From Leptodontidium sp. MPI-SDFR-AT-0119 (lineage: Eukaryota > Ascomycota > Leotiomycetes > Helotiales > Leptodontidiaceae), in the NCBI GenBank assembly GCA_020726505.1, contig JAHLEZ010000010.1, positions 868,001-932,000 of the forward strand: a stretch of 64,000 nucleotides of DNA, written 5' to 3'. Numbering within the stretch: position 1 is the stretch's first letter; each line of letters starts with the position of its first letter. The notes below the pieces were generated by a model that did not search any database, had not been told where the DNA came from, and was given only the letters and a program-made list of their open reading frames with translations. This document shows positions 46,903 through 59,000 of the stretch, piece by piece. A program made the translations under genes and the position numbers.

Positions 46903-48675
46903 ATGGCAATCGGCACATTCTGGAAAAGTCTCTCCCCAAAATGGCTTGCAATTCTGATTCAAGCCTTTTCTCTCATCGCTATCTTCTTCGAAGGTTACGA
47001 TCAGGGAGTTGTAAGTTCTTCAATGCCCCAAGCTTCCCCGAATGGCTCTGACGAACTTGTAGATGGGAGGAGTTAATGCCTCTCCTGACTATTGGGGCAT
47101 TGTTGACATTGGGACTGGAAACATTGCAGATGGTGTCACTCAGACTACCAAACAAGGAGGAATCGTCTCCATTTACTATCTTGGCGCTATTGTTGGTGCA
47201 TTTGTGGGGTAAGTACAATTCAATCCTTTCTGAGATACTCGGCCCTGACTGTGGCGTAGTGGTTGGATTGCCGATCGTGTCGGCCGAATCAACGGTCTTT
47301 TCCTCTCAGCTATTTTTGCCCTGGTTGGAGGAGCACTGCAGGCTGCAACTCAAAATATCTCATTCATCTTGGTAGCTCGTGTTGTGACGGGTCTTGGAAC
47401 GGGAGCTCTCACATCAATCACACCCGTCTACATCGCCGAAGTGTCAAGCGCAGGCCATCGTGGAGCATTCTTGGGATACGTCTTCATTGCCAACTACCTT
47501 GGTATCTCCGTTGCATATTGGCTCAACTTCGGTCTGTCATTCATCGACAACGGCAACTCTGAGATCAGATGGCGATTCCTCCTTGCCTTCCAATGCATTC
47601 CCGCACTTGTGCTTCTCGGTGGTGTCAAGCTACTCCCAGATTCTCCACGTTATCTCGCTTCAGTCGGCCGTTACGAGGAAGCCAAGGAAGTTCTTGTTCA
47701 CGTCCGAGGCAACGATGGCCCTGAAGTTGAGAAGGAGTTCTTGGAAATCTGTGCCATTGCTGAAGGATCAAAGGCAGCATCGCCTGTCGAGTTTGCCAAA
47801 ATCATCGCTGGTCGTGCGGACTCGTCTCCGCATCTGGGACGACGAGCTTGGCTTTGTATTTGGTTGCAGATTATGGCATCTTGGACCGGTATCACGGCAG
47901 TAACAGCATACTCTCCAGTACTTTTGACTCAAGGTAAGCCAAACTCACATTTAAATCAAACTCTCGCTAATGAATAGCAGCTGGTTATGGTTCAATCAAA
48001 CAGGGAGGCCTCGCAGGTGGGCTGAACACCATTGGTATAATCGGTACAATTATCTCTGCACAGATCGTTGATCGTCTCGGTCGTCGCCGCTGCTTGATCT
48101 GGGGCGCTTTTGGTCTCTTCATTGTTAATCTCGTCGCCGCATCACTTTACGAAGGTGCCCGCCACAACCCATCGATCACTTCGCAAGTTGCGCCAGCAAC
48201 CGTCACTATGCTCTTTCTCTTCAACCTGATCTACGCCGCCACATGGGGAACAGTTGCATTCCTCATCCCGACCGAGATCTTCCCTTCCGCCATGCGAGCA
48301 CAAGGCAACGGTTTTGGAATTACCGGCTGGGCCATCGGTGTCGGATGGACAGTGCTCGTCAACCCCATCATGTTCCAGCACCTCGAGTCGAGAACCTACT
48401 TCCTCTTCGCTGGCCTCAATCTCATTTGGATGCCCATCGTCTTTTTCTTCTACCCTGAGACGTCTGACCGCTCTCTGGAATCTATCGATGCTATGTTCAG
48501 CACCAGAAGTCCATTGCACAGTGCCATGGAGAAGGCTTACAGAGATGCTGGAAATGGTGACGTTCTTGGTCAGAGACGTTTGAGTGTTGTCAATCAGAAT
48601 GTGATAGAGAAGGAAATCGACACCATGAGTCGGCCCAGTGACGAGAATTCGTCGACTCATGTAGAGAAGATGTGA
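46903..48675 (+). CDS. MFS sugar transporter, 541 aa
   Basis: Four exons: 46903-47010, 47063-47208, 47260-47933, 47978-48675. It has the sugar-porter signatures: FFEGYDQGVMGG in helix 1, GGWIADRVGRINGL after helix 2, RVVTGLGTGALTSITPVYIAE in helix 4, PDSPRYL after helix 6, IVDRLGRRR after helix 8 and PETSDRSLESID after helix 12. Twelve membrane segments are visible, with a cytosolic C-terminal tail of about 70 residues. It should bring a hexose or related sugar across the plasma membrane by proton symport. It is divergent from the anhydro-sugar kinase and tail-to-tail with a Zn2Cys6 regulator, which suggests a shared substrate. Close relatives named by number in databases do not fix the substrate. 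Confidence 0.94.
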
Positions 48676-48862
48676 GGATATAGTGTTGGGGTGATCAATA
48701 GCGAACTGGCGCTGGTTTGAGAAAAAAAATTGGAGTAATGAACATGTCATGAGAAGATAGAAAAATTGTAATATAGCGGAATACTTTGGATACAGATGGT
48801 CACTTTAATATGACAAAGTTCCTTCTTGTGATTTAATATGCAGGTGATACAAATAACTACAA

Positions 48863-51080
48863 CTACATTCTATACAAATCGTTACCAAAGCCCCCAAGTC
48901 CTTGGGTCATGTCAAAAGGCCATGGCCAATCTTCGAGTAACTCTGGGGGTATTTGAAATTGTAACTGGTCGTTGCTAGAACCGAAATCTGAGAATGATCC
49001 ATGTGACCCATCTAATGGCACCATACTAAGTGACTCTGCATGTTGATTCCCATCCCACTGCGTCGTTGCTGAAGATCTAGCACCCATATTTGACTGGCCC
49101 ATCCCATCATTGACACCCATCGAGAGGTTTGGATGGGGAGTTCCCATGTCTGGCGGGGTTCGGTTTGGCACTGGTGGCGAATATGTGAGTGCTTCTTCCT
49201 GTCGCTGGGACATCATGAATTTGTCAATGCGAGTTATGAGATTGCGAAGACGAGCATTAGCTCCAACGTTCTGGGAGATTGTGTTCTCCAATCTTTCAAG
49301 CAGGTCGGCGATTCCAAGAAGAGAGCTCCTGACTTGACGGTAATCTGACTCCGACAGCGGGCTTTCAATCATCACAGAGCCGAGAATGGAGCCTATACCT
49401 GCCAGATGATAAAGAAGCGGCGAAGATATAGCTCTCAAGAACGAGACTGGGACTTTTGAAAAGCCGTCGAGGAGTTCGTTTGCGATTGTGCATTTTTGAC
49501 TGACTGTTGATTCTTCTGCCGTAAACAACACCATCCTCACAAGCTGCTATCATGTAAGCGACTTTTCACTCCGTTGGCCTGCAAAGATAACTTACCTGTA
49601 TTGTGGCAGTGATGTTAGCTGCTTGAAATCCGAAGATGTCCTCTGACATCTCACCGACTGCATTTCTCGATTCCTTGAACCTCGAAGGGAGCTCTGCGTG
49701 CATGAGCATGACTTTCTCAAGCACCACGGATTGAGGCGGCGCATCACGAGGGAACAGGTCAGAGGGCGAGAAAGGCCCGACCGTTTTTTCTCGCCTCCTG
49801 TGGAAGTCATCCATCGCGTGCTCAAGGATTCTGTACATTTCGGTCGTGAAGTTCCAGCCACGTAACCAACATGATGGATTCCTGACTGGATCTGGGACTA
49901 TGTATGAATTTGTCTCTCTTGATTGACTTGCCATACCCTCTTCAAGAAGAAATTCGTCATCGACTTCACTCGGGAAAGCGACGCGCGATTGGGACTCTCT
50001 GCATCGAATGATACCACCCCAAACAATAGAGTGGTACACCTCCAGGGTGTACAACGACCAAAACTGAAACAGTGTTAGCCAGTATATGTCCCAAGCTGAA
50101 ATGGCCACTTGCCAGCCTCCGTCTCTCTTCCATTTCAACACGACCAATATCATGTGGCCAGTTCTTCTCATCGTGAAGACCATCCAGGGCCACCAAAGTA
50201 TGATACAATCCAAGATACTGATGCATGATCTCGACCTTGCCTAGTTGTACACCAAACAAAGCTAACAGAGCACAAGCTCTCATATAGTCCAAGCCTCGCG
50301 CGGAAGCTAGATCTGGCGGTATGACATCCTTTGCTGCTGCACAAAACATTTCTGCCGCTGGCCGAGTGAAATAGGCAGGATCCCACCTGCCTGGTGGTAG
50401 AGCTCCATCTCTTGCTCTAGCACTTGCCAACGCGCAAATAGACATAACTGCTGCAAACAGACCTCGGTTTTTGAGATAGCTCCTCTCGGTGACTTTCCGC
50501 AAGAGAGTCCCTCTATGAAATAACGGGAAGATGGGGTAAACAACCTCGAAATAGACGTTGACGAGATTTTCGATCTTGTCCCGATTCGCCAGAACCATTT
50601 CCCGAACATCTCTCGATATTGAGAAGCCAACTATTTCGTCTGCCTTCATACGTCGGCTGTGATCCAGGTTTCCATCCTTAGGTGATTGAGATGTTGCATT
50701 CTGAGTATGCACGTTCTCATGTCTTAGAGGGAAGAGTAAATTCGGACCAGTGTCGCTCTGCCCTTGAGATGATTCTCGTTCCGCAGTAGACGTTTTCTTG
50801 CCTCGCTTCTTGGCTGGCCGGTCATATGTGCAAGGGACGTCAAAGTCTGCACAGTTCTGACAACGGGAGACATTTTCTTCGGACCCCTTACACCGAATAG
50901 AACGGCGGTTACAGAAATCTATACTAGACTTAGTAAAGTATCTCAGGCATACTATAGATTGGAAACCAAACCGCATGCTCGTGTGGTCCGTCTGAATTTC
51001 TTGATCTTTCTCCTTGGCTCAAATGCGGGGGAGGCGGGCGTGAGTTGGTGATTGTTCGTGGAGAACCGATGTGTGTCCAT
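48863..51080 (-). CDS. Zn2Cys6 transcription factor with fungal_trans domain, 687 aa
   Basis: Four exons: 50972-51080, 50113-50918, 49596-50063, 48863-49543; 688 codons with stop. The zinc cluster is split by the first intron and reads Cys36-x2-Cys39-x6-Cys46-x9-Cys56-x2-Cys59-x6-Cys66, followed by the basic linker RPAKKRGKK. The central regulatory domain (about 150-420) has the typical NVYFEVVYPIFPLFHR and ERRRLFWSLYTLEVY motifs. The second intron (50064-50112) begins with GC, and only that splice restores the latter motif. The C-terminal tail is Asn/Gly/Ser-rich and ends in an acidic-aromatic activation-like stretch (LLEDWPWPFDM). It lies tail-to-tail with the sugar transporter (187 bp), so it is a candidate local regulator. 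Confidence 0.92.
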
Positions 51081-52165
51081 GAAGAATTTAACCAATGGTT
51101 TGACCTGGTCCGATCATCTAATGGTGTAACAGAGAATCGAATTGAGCCAAATGTACCACCGTCATGGATGCGAGGTCATTGAGAATGTGGGGTACAGTCT
51201 AAGCTCTAACCTTCGAGTTATTCCCAAAACAGTTACACGATTCATGACTCAGCAACCTTTCCCATCCTGTTTGATCGAATAGACTTCATAAATAGTCAAC
51301 AACGTGTAGTACTACAAACATTTCATCATCGGAGTCCGAGTAAAAGCAAAGCTTCGCTGCATCCCAACCGATGTGGAGAGCAAGCATTGCCGTTCCTGGC
51401 AAGCGATAGCGAAAGAGATAGCTCTGGAATCAACTCTCTGATCAAGATCGACGATTTCACAAACCAAGATTTCTTCACAGATCAAACACTTCTCAAAACA
51501 TCCAAACCGACTTGTACATCGAAGTATTTTTCGTATGCCAAGGTCAACACGGAATACCACATCGTGCCGCTGACGGAATGCCATGCATGTACGATTACTT
51601 AATCCCTCATATTCCAGCGAATCCCTTCCCTGAACATCTACACACCCTCAACATGGCAATCAAAATCCCGTCGAATTCGGACCCGCTGAAAACCATGCCC
51701 ATGTGTTTACCTCCGGGAAAGGTAAAGTACCCTGTGGGCGATCCTCCTTCGGGTATCTCCCGCATAGAGCACAGGGCTGTATCTCATCTGTAGGAAATCA
51801 GGAAACTCATCACCGGCGTAGATCCGTATGGCTGGATGCGTTCTTCTGCAGGCACTGAACCTCAAGGTTCCCCTCATGTTTGGTAACCCTTTGGGACACT
51901 GCGGCATGAGTCCTCCGTCATTGAACCATTTGTGTCGGAAATCGAGGAACACATTCTCGTATTCGATATTCGGTACTATGAAGTACTGTACAGTACAGTA
52001 CACACCTAGAGAGCTGAGTATAAGAATGCGGTAAGTTTCTTCTTCCAGTTCGGATTCCGTCATTCACTCTTCAGATTTCGAATCCAGTGCCAGTGCATAC
52101 CAGTTCCTGCAAGCAAACAATCAATCTTTGGTCTCACAGCCTTACCCCTACAAATATCCACCAAC
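51081..52165. other. Intergenic region between TF and CBM18 gene
   Basis: Divergent promoter region of the Zn2Cys6 factor (minus) and the CBM18 protein (plus). A GTACTGTACAGTAC palindrome lies about 180 bp before the CBM18 start. Short ORFs at 51387-51793 are not supported. Confidence 0.55.
51983..52001. repeat. GTACTGTACAGTAC palindrome with extra unit
   Basis: Perfect 14-bp palindrome (51983-51996) extended by another AGTAC. It is upstream of the CBM18 gene and could be a factor-binding site; the function is unknown. Confidence 0.8.
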
Positions 52166-52682
52166 ATGCAGGTCCTCAGCCTTATAGCGCTCCTAGCTTC
52201 AGCTTCCCTTTTCCCCGGAAGTTTATCCTCCCCTCTTATTTCCACCCCCGAAATAGCCGGCCGTCAACTCGGCGCCTGCGTAGGGGGACTCTGCGCTCCA
52301 GGCCTCTGTTGCTCAGTCTGGGGATATTGCGGAGCTGGGCCTGAATACTGTAAGAAAGATGGCCCGCACGGTTCCTTCCTCCCAGGAAGGCTTCAAGCTT
52401 CAGAATTGACACGTTCTAGGCCAAACTGGATCCTGCGTTGGAGGTGTAGGAGGTACATGTGCTCCAGGGCTTTGCTGCTCTAAATTCGGTTTCTGTGGCA
52501 CTGGCGCTGAATATTGCACTCCGACAACACCTATTCCACCAACTCCAACTCCAACTTCGACTTCTAAGCCGCCGACCGCGACGCCGACGAATTGCGGTAC
52601 GACTGGTGGGCCGTGTGGACCTGGTTTCTGTTGCTCAAAGTGGGGATGGTGTGGTTCTGGGCCGTTGTTTTGCGATCCTTAA
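52166..52682 (+). CDS. Secreted three-domain chitin-binding protein (CBM18), 148 aa
   Basis: Two exons, 52166-52349 and 52420-52682, with a 70-nt intron. Signal peptide 1-21. Three hevein-type CBM18 modules follow: about 38-62 (GLCCSVWGYCGAGPEYC), 67-94 (GLCCSKFGFCGTGAEYC) and 120-146 (GFCCSKWGWCGSGPLFC). The last two are joined by a Pro/Thr linker. No enzyme domain is attached. Each module should bind chitin through its aromatic residues. Secreted chitin-binding proteins of this size can shield fungal walls from plant chitinases or hide chitin fragments, which makes an effector-type role possible, but that is inference. Confidence 0.92.
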
Positions 52683-53451
52683 TTTGATCGAGGTGTGATG
52701 TCCAAGGGTGGATCGATGAGAAATGTTGATATGGAATCTTTGTGTATTTACTTCTCGTGTATTTTGGCAAAGGATGGATGGACGTTTTTTTTGAAGATGT
52801 TTTCAAGGTCCGAAGAACTATATAATAATATGCCGAATGAATATACGAGTGGCGACACCGTGCCAGTAATACAGTTCGTTGGATTGCAATATATATTACG
52901 TGAAAGTTCAGCAACCCCCCCACGCCCCCCTTTCGCTTCATTAAGCGAGCGAACCGAGAAAGGCATAGCATTTAAGCTCCTTTTTCGGGCATCGCCACTC
53001 TGACTATTTGCTCACTCTCCTAATATCAGTATACTTGCTGCTATTTAATCTTATAATGACACGAGCAACCTATCATCCAACGGTGCTTGACGGCTTGCGT
53101 CAAAATCGTCCCGACTCGTGTTGAATAGTGATAATTCTGTTGTGAATTGGCGAAGCTGGACTCTGACGAAACACAAATATCACAAGAAGGTGGGAAGTTC
53201 AAGCTTCTACAGTCTGAAGGAGAGTTCGAATGCGGCGCGATTGCCTCTCTGCTAATTTCTCGCAGAGCTGTCCCAAAAATCCCAAAAGGCCAAAGATATT
53301 CGCCTGCCCCCCCATGTGCCACATCGCCGAGAAGACCATTTCACAGAGTTCCGCCCCAGCCCAATAAGACAGAATGATAGTCCAGTTCATACACCACAAT
53401 AAAAACAAAGTCCCAAACCCACTAACGCCCTCCTAGCCTTTGCACCAAGGT
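52683..53451. other. Convergent intergenic region
   Basis: 3' flanks of the CBM18 gene and EME1. Only short C-rich runs near 52915-52930 are of note. Confidence 0.55.
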
Positions 53452-55428
53452 TCACACGATCCAAACACCAGGATCGCTCTCCATAAAAACCTTATAGATC
53501 TTCTTACTGATCGCAGGACCAATCCGCTTATCAGAGAAAGCACCATCTTTATTAGTCGACTTCCTGCAGTCCTCCAATGCCAGAGGGCCTTGTTGTTTTA
53601 GGGCCTTCACCAATTCTCGGAGTGTAGGATGTTCAGCCACGATTCCATACGCGATGGGTGCTGTGACGCGGAATACCTCTTGCAGCATCCGGACATAAGT
53701 ATCGGCTGCGTCGTCGCCTGTCTTGACTTGTCCGGTATCCATGCAGAAACCCGTGTCGAGCGAAGCTTTCTGGGTTCTGGTTTTGAGTGTCAGTTTACAA
53801 TCTCAAGATTTTTAGGCATCGGTAAATGGATAAAGGATAGAAGCTTACTTGTATGGGATCGATGAGATATGCTGAGTGAAGTTCAAGATCCACTCAGCGG
53901 TTTCGACCATGGCATTGGTGTGGTGAATGAATGTGTTGTGATGGATTTGCAATCTCAACAGAGCATCCTCGATCAGGTCTTCGTTCACGTACTCCGGTTC
54001 CTTTTTTTTCTTTCTCTGGCTGGTGGTGGGGGCTTCATTATGATTAGCGGCATGGCTTCGTACTGCTGCCGTATACTGCCTGTTGAGCAAGGTCTTATTT
54101 TTTCTCATCCAAGCCATGAACCCCTCGACCAGGTAGATTACCTCACAAGATTCGAATTTGGCCTTTAGTGTCAAGGTGTGGGCATCCAGATCTTGACCTT
54201 CTGCACCGGTAATGAGGTCGACTAGAACCTGAGCACTGATCACACACATGATATGCTTCTCCTCTGTGATATGAAGTCTGGTAGGTTCCCAGTGGCCAGC
54301 TTCTTCGTTGTACTTCGCCTCGACCTTCCTCCTCCATTTCACGACAGGCAATTCGTTATCCCAGTTGGTATACTCAACCTCATGCTGACGGAGCATCTTA
54401 TATGTCTGTTCCAAAAGTATCGGGTTGAGCGAAGTGGGTAGGTCGACGATCATTTCAGGCGTTGAAACTTTCTTGTCTGTTTTTAGAGTATTGACTTTAG
54501 CCAGCTCGGTCGCTAATTTCTTCTCGTATGCCTTCTTTTCCTTCTCGAGCCGTTTCTCCTCCTTCTCAGCTTCCTTAGCGGCTGCCTTCTCCTTCGCCCT
54601 CTCGGCTCTGTCCTTCGCCTTGTCGACCTTCTCCTTCGCAGCCTTCTCTTTTGCCTTGTCCGCGTTGTATTTATCGAGCACCTTCTGTGAATTTGTGGAT
54701 TTAGACGTTGGCTTTACCACCACATTGGCGAGTGAAGCAAGATCGGGCAGGTCTTCGTCTGATTCTTCGAGTCCTTCGAGAGCACTAAAGGACCACCCCG
54801 TTCCCTGGAAAGCACCGGACTTCGCAGCATCCTGCTTGTTACCCAGGATGACTTCCTCCGCCAAATCTTCTTTCCGACTTTGCTTGTATTTCTCCCTTCG
54901 TCTCATAGTTGCCTCAGCGATGAAATCCGGAGAGCTCGTGAAGGTGATCTCGTCAAATGCAGCCGAACCGGTTGTCTTTGCCCTCTTGAACGCCCCGGAA
55001 GTTCGTTTTGGAGGTCTTGGTGAGATAGAGACTCGTCGCTTTTTCGTAGGAGGGAGCGGAGGATCTGACGCAAAAGGGTCATCGTCGAGCTGTGCAATGC
55101 TTTCGTTCAAGTGCACGGTACTATCGAAATCGTCCGAGAGGAAGTAAAAGTCATTTTGGCCTTTGACGGGAGCCGGTGCGGGGTTTGAGGATGGGCGTTT
55201 GGCCACTACAGCAGAGGTTACAGGTTTCGTGGTCGCAGGGTTTGAGACAGAATTTCCTGATACCAATTTTAACGGAGGAATCGATTCTTCATCGGAGGAT
55301 AACGCGATCCATTCATCAGTTGGTGGTTTTGGGAGCTTGGAAGTTGGCGCATTTCTCGAGACGACGGGACGCGTCGGAGGCAACCCTGGAGACGATGAGA
55401 GTAGATCAATAACGACAGGACCAGACAT
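53452..55428 (-). CDS. EME1: Holliday-junction endonuclease subunit Eme1/Mms4, 634 aa
   Basis: Two exons, 53849-55428 and 53452-53776, with a 72-nt intron. The N-terminus (MSGPVVIDLLSSSP) and the disordered first about 220 residues with an ALSSDEE patch are typical. A long Lys/Glu/Ala coiled stretch (about 260-330) precedes the ERCC4-like nuclease-fold domain (from MIVDLPTSL), which lacks the active ERKxxxD triad, as expected for the non-catalytic partner. The C-terminal helix-hairpin-helix part (LVKALKQQGPLALEDC...) ends in IGPAISKKIYKVF. Eme1 pairs with Mus81 to cut branched DNA in recombination and fork repair. The ATG at 55428 gives the conserved N-terminus. Confidence 0.9.
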
Positions 55429-56095
55429 CTTCGACAGCCAATTGAGAAGCAATCGAAAGCAAAGTGCAAAATGAACACGGATATCCGTAGTTCAGGCGAG
55501 CTCGTTGCCGTTGGATCGTCAGATTTCGATCATGTCATCGTTGATGTTTAGCTTATTTTTATCGCGCGTTTCCTTCGCGTTGATGTGGAACCCGCTAACA
55601 CGTGACTATCCCAAGAGCCTCCCTTTCAAGTCAGCCGAGGCTTCGAGAATGTCAAAAACAACAGAAACAAAAATGCCACAGTGTTCTGCGTGTTCAATTA
55701 ACTCTTACAGTGCATCAAAGTCATATTGGCAAATTTGCGAGAAATACACAGGACTACCGACAACTCGCGAACCGTGAAGGGCCTTCAACAGCTTGGAGGA
55801 GAAGGTACTTGGGTACCTAGGTAAGTTGCTGAGGCCCTGTCCTGTTACAGAGCATCGGCAGATATCCGTTAAAACATAAAACCGTGAAATACCATTGAGA
55901 AACTACACACAGCTCTTGGGAGCAAAAGTTTAAAGGTATCTATAAGACAAACTCCAAAGCTCACAACGCCTTACGCCATTATGCAAGGGTATGCGCAGAC
56001 CGACCCTACTCCAGCGCCTATTGAAACGTAGAATCGTCATGGACAAGTGCAAAACGCAACGATGGTCGGGAGCCCTCTCCTCAATCCCAAACCCC
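55429..56095. other. Intergenic region
   Basis: EME1 promoter and KCS1 3' flank. Nothing else seen. Confidence 0.6.
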
Positions 56096-59000
56096 TCAGT
56101 AGCTGATATTACCAGCATCTTCCTCAACCGTATGATCAGATCCATTCTCTCCACCCTCAACATCTGACGATATCCCCATCTCAGTTCGTATCTCCGCCTG
56201 AATCGCCAAGAAGTACTTTCTCAAACTCCTCAGTCCCCGCAAGAAACCGTTGTCAGGCGAATCAGGATGCATGGGCGGACAAGGTCGGTCCTGAAAGCGG
56301 GAGTCCTCCAGGGTGACACAGTTCGCAAAGTCTGCGATCTTGAAGTCAATGTCCTTCTTCTTGTTACGCACACCATTTTCAGTCGCCCCATTGTCACTCT
56401 CGTCCACCTCCTCAGTGTTGCCGTCGTAGAACATGAGTAGACTGGCAGCATAGAATCGATATCCCGCCAGGCCTCGAATGATAACTTCGAGTTTCGACAG
56501 CTTGACTAAGATAGTTGGGATGTGTCGCAAAACGCTGGAATAGTCGATGCCATCATACAAGAATCTTTTAAGAGCATTCTGGAACTCCAGACCAACTTTC
56601 AGATCTCGACCAAAGTACTTGTCCTGGAAGATGTAACTCTGGCTCTTCACATCCCACACCTGCAGCCCGCAAACTCTCACACCAAGCTCTTTCGATGTCG
56701 TTGCCTCGCATTTCCGACGCTGGGAAAGCTGTTTCTTGGCATTGGCCTCAACGCCATATTGTCGAGTTCCCATCTTGAGGTCCATGATGCAGGGCCGCTT
56801 CATCCCGGCGGTCAAGTCCTCAAGGAGCAGAAAATACTCCACACGAGATCCGGGCTGTGCTCGTGCCTCTTTTGGATTCACTGGACGAGGTATGTTGATA
56901 AATTTTGGTGCGTCTTCCGAAGTAGCCGGTAGCATGTTTCCAGAGTCAGGTCCTGTCTTCTCCACGGGCTGTGGCTTGGCCTCAGTTTCTGGCTCAGCAG
57001 CGGGTATGGCTGGGGCACCAGTCTTGGGCTTAGCTGGTAATAGAGATCTTTTGAAAGGCTCAGCATCCATGGAGAAGACTTCCTCCTCAACATCACCCTT
57101 GTATCCAGCATCGTCTGCTTCTTCAAAGTATTTCAGGTTACCTCGGTCATCAGCTACCTCTGAAGGTTTGCGACGTAGCCCACCACTGGAATAACGTCTT
57201 TGACGTTTGCCACCTCGAGCTTCCGTATAGGGGATCTCAGGTTCTGGTGCACTTGTCCCTGTCTTTTCGTCAAACTCGGAATCGTCCTCCTCCACTGCTG
57301 CGCTTTGCCCTTCAAGAGAATCGATTTTTGTGAGTGGCGTCAAACCCATTTGTCGTTCTGCAGCAGTTCTCATTGCCTTTTTTCGAATAGATTCTTCGAC
57401 TGGTTGTGCAGAGGCTGTTTGGGTTTGCTGGGCGGTCTTCAGACTTGACTCTGAGTTTGAGTTGCGCAGGCTAGATCCCTTGCGATTAGGAAGTGAACGA
57501 TTCCGGGAAGCAGGCTTTTTGTGAGTCTGAATCGGAATCGGCTGGCCCCAAAATGCATCTGTAAAGACTTCGTTTCGTAAGTCCTTATTCACAGTTGTCG
57601 CACCCCAGCTTTGTGCTGGCTTCTCATACAGTTTAGGACGAACCGTAGCATCACCGTCAGATTTCTCAGACTGTAGATGACCAAGGTTACGAGCTGACGA
57701 CGTCGATGTGGTATCGCTCATGGACCGATAGTGATAATCAGCATACAAGGGACGGGGCTTCAAGAAGCTTGATGGGAGGATATGTCTATTGTCTGCAACG
57801 GTTACGGTTGGTATAGGTTCAGAAGCCGAATTGAGTGATTGACTGATCACCCGCTTCTCCTCGGGGCCGGTCGCTGACGTATGACCGTTACTGATGTTCT
57901 CGGCAGCAATTCCTCCTTTGGGCTTTTCTTCAGGGGCATTCTGAGTCGAGTCTTGGCGCTCGCTACCTGGGTCTGGTTCGTCCTTTTTTGTTGACTTGCG
58001 TCGAACTTGTTTCTCAAAGGTGACGTTGAGAACACCAATGTACCTGGAGTCAAATTGAAATTACTAGGTTAGCAAAGATAAAATTTCCAATGTCATAGGA
58101 TTGGTTGGTGGTGTCTTGGTAAGACTCAGCTTCAACGCCCCAATGGGTCGGGAGGGGATTGGAAATATGCATACCTAGGAAGAAACTTCAGCAACGCGGG
58201 ATGGTATTGCTCGACCGTCTCATAGAATTTGTTTTCGCTGTTATTTAGCTGTTTGCAGACTGCACGCTTGGAAAACCTCCACATAGTCGTATGCCCGCCA
58301 ACTTGGTGACGGTAAGGTATCAGCTCAATAGTTTCTAAAGGTTGCTTTGGCTTCTGCTGGTGGTCGTGGATGCCTTGGTTGCTCGCGGGAGGAATGTGAA
58401 CATTTGGCTTCAGAGATCCAGTAGGGGTCGTATCAGGATCATCGTCAGTTATGAGAGAGTCTTCTCCTAGCGTGGTGTACCCTCCGTCATCTTGAGAATC
58501 ACGATCAGTGTCAGCAGGTTCTGTTGCACCAGCGGACGTCAAATCGATCTCAGGATGGGCTTTCGATGGCTTTGGAGCTGAAGGCGATGTCTGTGGCCGT
58601 GAGTTAACATCCTGGTTCAGGTACTTCTCATCCACATCGTGTGACGGAACAGCATGCTCCTCTAACCATTGCGAGTTTGAATTGTCTTGCTCATGTTCCT
58701 GATCATGCTCATGATCACTATGCTTCTCGCCTCTTTCACGCTCAGGAGATTCATGAGGGGTCTTGTGAGGCACGAACAAAGCAGAAGAGATTTGTTCTTC
58801 TCCAGAATCATCTTCCTCATCTGCACTCTTGATATGTGACAATTCGCCTCCGTCGCAAGACTCGTCGAGGGGCTCGGTGCACTCTTTGACTATCGAACCT
58901 TCGCCTGCGATTTCCGACTTTGTTGTGATGGATTGTGGTCTTTCGGCAACGGTGACCGGAATGCTTTGTGAGAATGAAGAGCCTTTGGTCGCACCAGGAG

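Noticed and set aside
54425..55147. 240-codon plus-strand ORF opposite EME1
   Set aside because: Antisense shadow of the Lys/Glu-rich EME1 coiled region.
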